Assembly (NCBI GenBank): GCA_029856635.1
Contig: JAHKLH010000114.1
Location: 1-5,528 of the forward strand
Reading direction: 5' to 3'
DNA length: 5,528 nt
DNA from: Candidatus Njordarchaeota archaeon
GTDB taxonomy: Archaea; Asgardarchaeota; Njordarchaeia; Njordarchaeales; JAHKLH01
Of the stretch, positions 1-5,528 are shown piece by piece. Numbering within the stretch: the stretch's first letter is position 1; the number at the start of each line of letters is the position of its first letter. Under the pieces are notes generated by a model. That model had not been told where the DNA came from, did no database searches, and saw nothing but the letters and a program-made list of their open reading frames with translations. Made by a program: the position numbers and the translations under genes.

Positions 1-2
1 AA

Positions 3-887
3 ATTTGCTACTGGAGAGTGCTAATAAACGATCAAGAATATGCTCAGGGCAGAGGAGATTACATTTCTATTCCACTAAATCTAAGCGAGGGAAATTACAC
101 TATTTCCATTGAAATCTGGGACGAGGGTGGGAACAGAAGAACAGTAAATTACTTCGTTATAATTGATAAGACTCCTCCCTCAATATCATTTGAGGAAACT
201 GAGAATTACATAAGAATAGTTGTGAGTGATGCTAATCTGGATCACTATGATGTTTACCTTAATGGTGAATTGTACAATTCCAGTTTAGTGAACAAAACAG
301 AACTGCCGGACGGAGATTACACACTTTACGTGCGTGCAGTCGATAAGGCTGGAAATGTAGCTGAAAGAATGTATATGTTCACGATTGACACGACACCTCC
401 AGAAATAGTTCCAATTATCAATGGTACTCCGATTAGTAGTGATGTAATTTACCTCAACTACACTGCAATTAACCTAACGATTTCATTGAATGAAAATGCT
501 ACTGTGGAAGTTTACTTAGATGGGAAATTAGTATCAAATAGAACACAAGTAATTCTAACAGTAAGCGAAGGCAATCATACACTATTAATCAGAGCAAGAG
601 ATGAGTGTGGAAATACTGCAGAAGAAACTTATCAAATAATCATTGACTTAACACCACCAGAGATTGATGTCCAATACAAATTGCAGGACAGCATGCTGTA
701 TATTAACATAACAAGCAACGAATTCATCACAGTGGAAATCTATGTAAATGACACGTTAGCGTACGCTGGGGAAGCAGTTCCAAACATTCGAATAGAATTA
801 ACAGAAGGCGTCAACATCATAAGGGTTGTTGCGAGAGATTTAGCAGGAAATGAGACTGAGAAATCATTTAAGATTACCGTTAAGCAC
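3..887 (+). repeat. Four tandem Ig-like (beta-sandwich) modules
   Basis: Modules span about 3-167 (cut by the window start), 180-389, 402-647 and 660-887, that is roughly 55, 70, 82 and 76 residues. Each ends with a gamma-turn-like block: SEGNYTISIEIWDEGGN, PDGDYTLYVRAVDKAGN, SEGNHTLLIRARDECGN and TEGVNIIRVVARDLAGN. The first three continue into a strand and the linker IDKTPP, IDTTPP or IDLTPP, at residues 54-59, 128-133 and 214-219. This D-x-x-G-N then T-P-P pattern is typical of bacterial and archaeal Ig-like or fibronectin-III-like repeats in surface proteins. A V-[ED]-[VI]-Y-[LV]-[ND]-[GD] strand also recurs (DVYLNGE, EVYLDGK, EIYVNDT). Twelve sequons lie here, fitting an extracellular location. 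The likely role is binding or spacing; no specific ligand can be named. More modules probably precede the window. Confidence 0.85.
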
Positions 888-3800
888 GAGGAAGAGAATG
901 CTGGTGAAGAAAACAATAATGTAGAAAAACCGCCTGAGGAAACAGAAAATGAATTCAAGCCAAATGTGCCGGAGAAGCAAAGAAGGAAAATAGACAATTA
1001 CATTTACGTTGGATTAGTGGCCATTAGTTTTGTTGCCTTGGCGATTATAGCATACAAGTGGCGTAGAAGAAGACTAATGGCACTGTTCTTGATATTATTC
1101 CTACTGCTCGTGTCAGTTAGTGAGATTCACGCAATGGCTTTTGAAAGTGGAACCTTGCCTAAAGTCGTTTGGGATCAACTTAGAAAGACTGGAAGAGGAA
1201 TTATTGCACGGCGTATTGGATTAAGCTATCCATTTGAACCAGTTTACCTCTTGTTCACAAACGCGTTTATCAAGCCTCTTAATAAGACTGATGATTATCC
1301 AATTAATGCATTTAGTGATGTTGTCTATCCAGATGTTAAATGGAAACTGCAAGCATTCATTAGAAAGCTTCACAAGGAGGGATGCGGATCAGCACTAGTT
1401 TTTGTTTATCTTGATGTCGATATACTAAATAGCACCAGGACGAAAGTCGAATTATTGGATATGATCCAGCGATTTGCCGAAGTAACTTATGACAGCATGA
1501 TTGTTTTAGCACATTCTTATGCTACACCATCAAACATATTCTATGTAATCAAAACGCTTCAGGATGAGGGTATTCCACCAACTCTCCTAATGATTACGCA
1601 CGGTTTCGAGGTAAATAATAGTGTGGGAATCCTACTATGGGGTAAATATGGTCCAAGCATAGCAACTGATGAATACTTGAGGAGCCTCGCTAATAAGTTT
1701 GGAATTGATGAGAAGATACTGGCAATACTGCCGTTCTGCTACTCAAGACGATTAAAGACGTTTAATGTGATCTATGGTTATTATGATGAAATCGAATTCT
1801 CATCCACTTGGCTAACAAACTTAACGAGATTTCTTTTCTCTGGAACTTGGGTATTGTGGCACCACAAGGAAATGCGTCTTACGATTGTGAACAACACTTT
1901 GATATATCTTATAATCGAGAAACAAGACTGGGTTGATGAGGAGACTTTGGCATACGGATTCCACTTTGAAATGTATGTGCAACCTCCTGGAGACTTGGGA
2001 ATGGCTGTTAGATTACCAAGGAGAATCGTGAGAAAAAGCTACACTATAATGAAAATTGGAGAATCACCGTTTACTCATGAGAGAAGGAATTACATTTACA
2101 CATTATGGCTCGGAAAGAGCTTGAGCGAATTCAGTAAAATTGAGGCAGAATTAGGAAGGCATTTGTATCAAATCGATTTATTAAATCCAGAGGAAGCAAT
2201 TCACGAATTAAATACAAAAGCAAATCTAAATGAGACTCAAGTTGATGAATTAGTAGGGAGGATTAAGGAAGCTAAGAAGCATGTTGATTCAGCATTAGGC
2301 AAGTTAAGAGCATTAATCAAGAAGGCTCCTCGAGGAGAAAGACATAGAGTTTATTACCTTTACTCAAAACTATTACCAAAACTTCTCAAGCTCAAATTCC
2401 AGATGCTGCGGCTCCAATTCTTGACGAGGATCTTAGACTACAAGGAGACTCTAAGCAAATTAATAGTGCTTAACAACACTGCTGAATACTTGATGAGCAT
2501 TGCCAACCGCTTGGCTTACGGTAATTACACTAATACGACGCAGATTGAGAGGGATGCTAGAGAATTAAGAAATGCAGTCAAACTAGTGTTTGCGTTACTA
2601 ATACTTAGAATCAGGGCAAAACTACTGCCATTAGCAATTAGGAGTTTGATACTAAGGGCAATTAATTCTATTAAATTCCTAACAATATCTCAAGTGTTTA
2701 GGCTATTAATATCAACAACATTCCTGAAGATTGCGGTAAGATTATTAAACAAGCTTGAGGAAACGGTTAATGAGATTCCAGTTGAGGATCTTGAGTTAGT
2801 TAACAAACTCGCTACTGGAAACTTCACGTATAATGTTACGGTAGAAGAAATATCCTACGCTAAGTCAGTTGCAGTATCACTAATAAACCGCCTAATCAGA
2901 ATCCAATCACTATTATCAATAACGAGATATTTCGCAAGCAAATTCCCAGCACTAAGATCGAAGCTTGAAGAAATTGAAGGCTTTGTTAACGACCTTCTGA
3001 AGTACAGAAGCATTGCATTCAAAGCAGTAATAATGTATCCGAGAGTGAAAATCCTTGTAAGAATAGCAGAGCAAGTTAGGGAATTCCACAATGAATGGAG
3101 TATTGCAAAGGAGCGATTCTGGAGCGCAATTAATAATGTAACAACATATGTTGATGAACACGAGGAAGAAATACTTAATGGGACGATTCCAGAAGAATTA
3201 GAATCACTAGTCTTTTCCGTGGAAAACAGCACATTCACGCTGATGGAGATTCTAAATGCGGTAGCAAAAACTAGGAGATTACTACAATACCAAATGGATT
3301 GTCCACTGAAGCAGAGCATCATGAAATTCATGAATACTTATTTAAACGCAACAGCGATGGAATCAGAATACCTTAATGCCGTTAATTGTCTAACGGATGT
3401 TCATGCCTTAGCATCGTCTGTTGTAGTTTCCGTTAAACTCAGAGTTCTTTACGATGAGTACATGATGTTGCTGAATAACATATCAACAGCATTAGATTAC
3501 AGGCCATTGAACACAACAATGCTCCAGCCATTAATAAATGCGACTTCAAATGCTCTGAATACTATCATCAGATTAATGAACATGTGGAATAATCTTTATC
3601 ATAGAAACTGGACTAATGAAACTATTGCAAGCATTGCATTGGAATTACTTAACAAGAGTAAGTATGTCGCTAACATGAAGGATGAGATTTCTGCTACTAA
3701 TTTAGCACTAATTTTGTTGCATGACATGGTTAATTACTATAATCAAATCTACGAAATGGCAAAGAACGACAACACCACAATAGCGGGAGCATTGGCAAGT

Positions 3801-5528
3801 TTAGAAGAACTAACCACAATTCCAGAAACATTAAAGCAAATCTACAGTGATTTGAGAACAATACTAAAACTACGCAGAAGAACATACGATACTCACACAA
3901 TGATTAAATGCTTAAACACAAGCCTGAGAGACAAAATGATAAATGCTTGTGAATGGATTATTAATCAAGCAGCGCGGATCTACAATTACTTATCAACAGC
4001 ATACGAGGATCTAGTAAAACTAAACAAGTTGGCAGAGTATGGTGCAAAATTAAACAGTGCCGTGGAAATTGGCGAGGATGTGGTTCAAGAATTCATCTCA
4101 GAATATACGAACACGGATGAACCAATAAATCCAAAGAAGATGAAAGAAAAGATTAAAATCGATGACCCATTTACTGCAAAAAGCGAGTTAGAGAGAATGA
4201 TTGAAACCTTGAATAAAGCAATATCCGAAGCAGAATACGCAATTCAAAGAATCTCAGCACTAAACACAACAGTGTCACTTTTCATTGAAACAAGAAACAC
4301 AATGATTTCAAAGATAAACAAACTAAGCGAAAAACTCAATCACATCAAGCAGACAAAAATCCAAATAGACATAACATATCAAAATGTCTTGGAAGTACTA
4401 AAACACCAAAAATGCGAGTTTGATTCAGAAAAAGCAAGCGAGGCTGAGGCGAAGATAAGAAATCAATTCGCAACAGTAGACCAGATTTTGGATGAAATAT
4501 ATAAGGGATACCAAGAAGCAAAACAACACATATACGAAAGCATTGATGCAACAATCCCATGGCCATTCAACGAACTAGCAAAATCACTAATCGCACCATA
4601 CCTCGAGGGAGTAGGAATACTAATCGATTACGCGAAGCAATGCGATTGGTTAAAACAACTCCTAGGATTCTTCTACTGGTTGATTCAATTAGGAAAGGCC
4701 CTAGTTGAAATAGTTGTTTATGGTCTCGCGTGGTTGATCTTAAAAGCCGTGCAGTGGTTCATCGAATTCTTCGGAGATGCCATCGCCTTTATTGCGGATT
4801 GTTTAGGATTGGACGGAGAGACATTCAAGAAGCTATGGCTGGGATTAGCACCGACTCGATGGATTAACGACGCAATTGCTTTCATTGAGGAGAAGTTAGC
4901 TGAGGCTTGCAAGGAGTTTATTGTGGCACTACTAAACTTGCTCAGCATGCTTGGCCCCATAGGTTATATAACCGGACTTCCAATTCTCGTCCCGATAAAG
5001 GTTGCGACAGTTTTGGCTGGAGATGAGATAAAGGAGAATGTGACCGAAACAAGAAATATCATGCAAGGTATTCTGCAGGCGTTTGAAGAGGGATTGAAGA
5101 CTGCCGCTGGGCCGCTGATTACTGCGATTAACACGATTATTAATGAGTTATTCGACTTGGTTTGGAACATCTATTGGGGCATTGGACCACTGATTGTGAA
5201 GTATGATTTCCTAAGACCAATCTTAGATTTCTTGGTGTGGTTGATCAAAGAACTCTCAATGTCGAGTTTCGAGAAGCAGTTTGCCGTGCAGTTAGCATTA
5301 ACTACGCTACTAGTTTCAAACACCACCTTACCAATTGATTACGCACCAGAATCGTATTCGGACTTGAACGAGTTTGTTAAGGATCCTCTCAATTCCCCAG
5401 AAATTCCAGACATTGTTAGGAAAACTCTCATTGATTTACCGGTTGGGGAAAGCAATGAGACTTTAGGAATCACGAAAAGCGGATCTTCAGAGAAGACTAA
5501 AAATGATCTCGATCTTGAAAACGACACC
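3..5528 (+). CDS. Giant multidomain surface protein, partial at both ends: Ig-like repeats, membrane hairpin, putative clan CD cysteine peptidase, long helical repeat region
   Basis: One reading frame stays open from base 3 to base 5528 (1842 codons) with no stop; start and stop lie outside the window. I do not recognise a named gene. Seen in order: four Ig-like modules (residues 1-295), an acidic linker, two hydrophobic helices around an Arg-rich loop (333-379), an alpha/beta domain with a His-Gly plus Cys pattern of clan CD peptidases (about 380-704), a helical region with a repeat of about 100 residues (706-1518), hydrophobic Trp-rich helices (1549-1750) and a polar tail rich in Ser, Asn, Asp and Glu. 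About 40 N-x-S/T sequons lie outside the membrane hairpin, which fits an N-glycosylated protein exposed outside the cell. Inferred role: a membrane-anchored surface protease or adhesin-like rod. The coding frame is very secure; the function is moderately supported. A tape-measure protein was considered because of the helices and late hydrophobic segments, but the Ig modules, sequons and signal-like segment argue against it. Confidence 0.93.
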   Translation, partial: MCYWRVLINDQEYAQGRGDYISIPLNLSEGNYTISIEIWDEGGNRRTVNYFVIIDKTPPSISFEETENYIRIVVSDANLDHYDVYLNGELYNSSLVNKTELPDGDYTLYVRAVDKAGNVAERMYMFTIDTTPPEIVPIINGTPISSDVIYLNYTAINLTISLNENATVEVYLDGKLVSNRTQVILTVSEGNHTLLIRARDECGNTAEETYQIIIDLTPPEIDVQYKLQDSMLYINITSNEFITVEIYVNDTLAYAGEAVPNIRIELTEGVNIIRVVARDLAGNETEKSFKITVKHEEENAGEENNNVEKPPEETENEFKPNVPEKQRRKIDNYIYVGLVAISFVALAIIAYKWRRRRLMALFLILFLLLVSVSEIHAMAFESGTLPKVVWDQLRKTGRGIIARRIGLSYPFEPVYLLFTNAFIKPLNKTDDYPINAFSDVVYPDVKWKLQAFIRKLHKEGCGSALVFVYLDVDILNSTRTKVELLDMIQRFAEVTYDSMIVLAHSYATPSNIFYVIKTLQDEGIPPTLLMITHGFEVNNSVGILLWGKYGPSIATDEYLRSLANKFGIDEKILAILPFCYSRRLKTFNVIYGYYDEIEFSSTWLTNLTRFLFSGTWVLWHHKEMRLTIVNNTLIYLIIEKQDWVDEETLAYGFHFEMYVQPPGDLGMAVRLPRRIVRKSYTIMKIGESPFTHERRNYIYTLWLGKSLSEFSKIEAELGRHLYQIDLLNPEEAIHELNTKANLNETQVDELVGRIKEAKKHVDSALGKLRALIKKAPRGERHRVYYLYSKLLPKLLKLKFQMLRLQFLTRILDYKETLSKLIVLNNTAEYLMSIANRLAYGNYTNTTQIERDARELRNAVKLVFALLILRIRAKLLPLAIRSLILRAINSIKFLTISQVFRLLISTTFLKIAVRLLNKLEETVNEIPVEDLELVNKLATGNFTYNVTVEEISYAKSVAVSLINRLIRIQSLLSITRYFASKFPALRSKLEEIEGFVNDLLKYRSIAFKAVIMYPRVKILVRIAEQVREFHNEWSIAKERFWSAINNVTTYVDEHEEEILNGTIPEELESLVFSVENSTFTLMEILNAVAKTRRLLQYQMDCPLKQSIMKFMNTYLNATAMESEYLNAVNCLTDVHALASSVVVSVKLRVLYDEYMMLLNNISTALDYRPLNTTMLQPLINATSNALNTIIRLMNMWNNLYHRNWTNETIASIALELLNKSKYVANMKDEISATNLALILLHDMVNYYNQIYEMAKNDNTTIAGALASLEELTTIPETLKQIYSDLRTILKLRRRTYDTHTMIKCLNTSLRDKMINACEWIINQAARIYNYLSTAYEDLVKLNKLAEYGAKLNSAVEIGEDVVQEFISEYTNTDEPINPKKMKEKIKIDDPFTAKSELERMIETLNKAISEAEYAIQRISALNTTVSLFIETRNTMISKINKLSEKLNHIKQTKIQIDITYQNVLEVLKHQKCEFDSEKASEAEAKIRNQFATVDQILDEIYKGYQEAKQHIYESIDATIPWPFNELAKSLIAPYLEGVGILIDYAKQCDWLKQLLGFFYWLIQLGKALVEIVVYGLAWLILKAVQWFIEFFGDAIAFIADCLGLDGETFKKLWLGLAPTRWINDAIAFIEEKLAEACKEFIVALLNLLSMLGPIGYITGLPILVPIKVATVLAGDEIKENVTETRNIMQGILQAFEEGLKTAAGPLITAINTIINELFDLVWNIYWGIGPLIVKYDFLRPILDFLVWLIKELSMSSFEKQFAVQLALTTLLVSNTTLPIDYAPESYSDLNEFVKDPLNSPEIPDIVRKTLIDLPVGESNETLGITKSGSSEKTKNDLDLENDT
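888..995 (+). other. Acidic, Asn/Pro-rich linker between Ig-like modules and membrane
   Basis: Residues about 296-331 are dominated by Glu, Asn, Lys and Pro (for example HEEENAGEENNN, then EKPPEETENEF). They contain no predicted strand pattern and end in a basic patch (EKQRRK) just before the first membrane helix. Low-complexity spacers like this commonly lift extracellular domains off the membrane in archaeal surface proteins. It carries no N-x-S/T sequon, unlike the flanking folded domains. Confidence 0.65.
999..1139 (+). other. Membrane hairpin: transmembrane helix, Arg-rich loop, signal-peptide-like helix
   Basis: Residues 333-351 form a 19-residue hydrophobic helix (YIYVGLVAISFVALAIIAY), followed by KWRRRR (352-357), the usual cytosolic stop-transfer signature. 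A second hydrophobic run starts at Met359 (ALFLILFLLLV, 360-370) and ends in SVSEIHAMA, with an A-x-A motif at 377-379 that would suit a type I signal peptidase. With the Ig modules outside, the first helix runs out-to-in, the Arg loop is cytosolic and the second helix runs back out, placing the peptidase domain outside. The second segment looks exactly like an N-terminal signal peptide, which is odd in the middle of a protein. Confidence 0.75.
1075..1079 (+). other. Possible internal start or fused gene junction (TAATG)
   Basis: The five bases TAATG contain an ATG at 1077 in the main frame (Met359) and a TAA at 1075 in the +1 frame, the arrangement often seen where two co-transcribed genes overlap by one base. 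Met359 begins the signal-peptide-like segment, and the preceding residues (membrane helix plus Arg-rich tail) look like a normal C-terminus of a membrane-anchored protein. No clear GGAGG or GGTGA ribosome-binding site lies just upstream. The A+T-rich ATTATAGC about 29 bases upstream (1044-1051) is only a weak TATA-like match. In the given sequence the frame is continuous, so this remains an alternative reading, not the main call. Confidence 0.25.
1140..2114 (+). other. Putative clan CD (caspase/gingipain/CHAT-like) cysteine peptidase domain
   Basis: Residues about 380-704. The first half alternates strands and helices as in the caspase-like fold: strand SALVFVYL (463-470), helix KVELLDMIQRF, strand SMIVLAH (498-504), helix NIFYVIKTLQDEG, strand TLLMITHGF (527-535), a turn region, helix DEYLRSLANKF (556-566), strand KILAILPFCYS (571-581). 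Clan CD peptidases carry their catalytic His in a hydrophobic strand followed by H-G, and the catalytic Cys after the next strand. Here these are His533-Gly534 and Cys579, 46 residues apart, within the spacing usual for the clan. A second half rich in strands and aromatics (582-704) may complete the fold or help bind substrate. Location is inferred to be extracellular from the preceding hairpin and sequons. Family within the clan (C25, C14-like, CHAT) cannot be settled by eye. Catalytic activity is inferred from the dyad only. Confidence 0.6.
2118..4556 (+). repeat. Long all-helical region with degenerate repeat of about 100 residues
   Basis: Residues 706-1518 are almost entirely helix-forming (Leu, Ile, Ala, Glu, Lys, Arg, Asn, with very little Gly and Pro). 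A weak tandem repeat is visible. Each unit begins with a short break carrying an N-x-T sequon, then a helix ending in a basic Leu-rich stretch, then a second helix. Anchor sequons lie at residues 743 (LNETQ), 844 (TNTTQIE), 944 (YNVTVEE), 1059 (LNGTIPEE), 1170 (LNTTML), 1257 (DNTTIAG) and about 1370 (less clear). The best pair is NRLAYGNYTNTT against NKLATGNFTYNVT, 100 residues apart. The first four units also share a Pro 32-42 residues after the sequon (776, 876, 982, 1101), probably at the hairpin turn. The inferred structure is a chain of antiparallel helical hairpins or coiled coil forming a glycosylated rod outside the cell. No enzymatic motif was seen. Confidence 0.7.
4647..5252 (+). other. 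Hydrophobic, Trp-rich helical module near the visible C-terminus
   Basis: Three hydrophobic blocks follow the helical rod: residues 1549-1598 (core ALVEIVVYGLAWLIL, 1566-1580), 1639-1673 (core IVALLNLLSMLGPIGYI, then a Pro/Val-rich run to VATVLAG) and 1717-1750 (core NIYWGIGPLIV, then ILDFLVWLI). They are rich in Trp, Phe, Ile and Leu but are broken by charged residues (KA, EI, KAVQW, KY, RP), so they may be amphipathic or membrane-interacting helices rather than simple transmembrane spans. Between them lie ordinary amphipathic helices. Cys1547, Cys1600 and Cys1636 sit in this part. If the segments insert, this end of the protein would be a second membrane anchor. If not, they could form the hydrophobic core of a terminal domain. 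Confidence 0.5.
5283..5528 (+). other. Polar, acidic C-terminal stretch running off the window
   Basis: Residues about 1761-1842 change from a hydrophobic helix (VQLALTTLLVSNTT) to a less ordered stretch with several prolines. They finish with a tail dominated by Ser, Asn, Thr, Glu, Asp and Lys (KSGSSEKTKNDLDLENDT). It contains three sequons (SNTT, SNET, ENDT). Its composition resembles the acidic linker that precedes the membrane helix at residue 333, so a further domain or a membrane anchor may follow just beyond the window. No stop codon is reached. Confidence 0.5.

Noticed and set aside
740..997. Minus-strand open frame opposite the fourth Ig module and linker
   Set aside because: The + strand here encodes a clear D-x-x-G-N Ig repeat and acidic linker. 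The Ser/Phe-rich minus product is a shadow of the Glu-rich coding sequence.
1044..1077. Archaeal promoter (TATA-like ATTATAGC) for a separate gene starting at 1077
   Set aside because: The match is weak, the bases also encode a membrane helix, and A+T-rich DNA yields such matches often; kept only as a side note to the junction hypothesis.
1500..1530. LAHSYAT (residues 502-508) as an alpha/beta-hydrolase nucleophile elbow
   Set aside because: The elbow needs G-x-S-x-G; here both glycines are Ala or other residues, and the downstream H-G and Cys pattern fits a clan CD peptidase better.
2855..3331. Minus-strand open frame of 158 codons
   Set aside because: It lies wholly opposite the long helical coding frame. 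Its Ser/Leu/Phe-rich product is what the complement of Glu/Lys/Asn/Ile codons gives, it shows no domain pattern, and no start signal or partner gene is evident.
2118..4556. True tetrabrachion homologue
   Set aside because: Only the general plan of a rod plus protease is similar. The protease pattern here is clan CD-like rather than subtilisin-like, and the rod carries roughly 100-residue sequon-marked units instead of an evident continuous heptad pattern.
2118..5252. Phage or virus tape-measure protein (long helices, late hydrophobic segments)
   Set aside because: The upstream Ig-like modules, signal-like hairpin, peptidase-like domain and many sequons in the same frame point to a cell-surface protein, and no other virus genes are visible.
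4345..5527. Several short minus-strand open frames (4345-4566, 4718-4960, 4964-5170, 5339-5527)
   Set aside because: All lie opposite the continuous + strand frame, show no recognisable domain, and have composition expected from complementing the coding strand.

Overview
The whole window lies inside one protein-coding gene. Reading the + strand from base 3 (codons starting at positions divisible by 3), no stop codon occurs up to base 5528. This gives at least 1842 codons of one polypeptide, with both its true start and its stop outside the window. Residue n of the visible fragment starts at base 3n. No RNA gene, mobile element, CRISPR array, intergenic gap, terminator or second convincing gene was seen on either strand.

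The organism is probably an archaeon, possibly a thermophile; this is inference. Arginine is mostly AGA/AGG, ATA is a common isoleucine codon, the DNA is A+T-rich, and the protein is rich in I, V, Y, E, K, R and L. It also has about 40 N-x-S/T sequons (hand count), as is common in archaeal surface proteins. I cannot name a lineage.

Layout of the polypeptide: (1) residues 1-295 (bases 3-887), four tandem Ig-like beta-sandwich modules, the first cut by the window edge, marked by a D-x-x-G-N signature and joined by I-D-x-T-P-P; (2) residues about 296-332, an acidic, Asn/Pro-rich linker; (3) residues 333-379 (bases 999-1139), two hydrophobic helices around an Arg-rich loop, the second looking like a complete signal peptide with its own Met; (4) residues about 380-704 (bases 1140-2114), an alpha/beta domain with the pattern of a clan CD (caspase/gingipain/CHAT-like) cysteine peptidase, His533-Gly534 and Cys579; (5) residues about 706-1518 (bases 2118-4556), a very long all-helical region containing a degenerate repeat of about 100 residues with a sequon near the start of each unit; (6) residues about 1549-1750 (bases 4647-5252), hydrophobic, Trp-rich helices; (7) a polar, acidic tail running off the window.

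Together this suggests a giant cell-surface protein: Ig-like modules outside, a membrane hairpin, then a putative cysteine peptidase joined to a long glycosylated helical rod and a second hydrophobic module. The general plan, a surface protease combined with a long helical stalk, recalls archaeal tetrabrachion with its bound protease, but I see no sequence basis for homology. The junction at base 1077 looks like the end of one membrane-anchored protein abutting the start of another secreted one, so a gene fusion (or a single-base sequence error joining two genes) should be considered.
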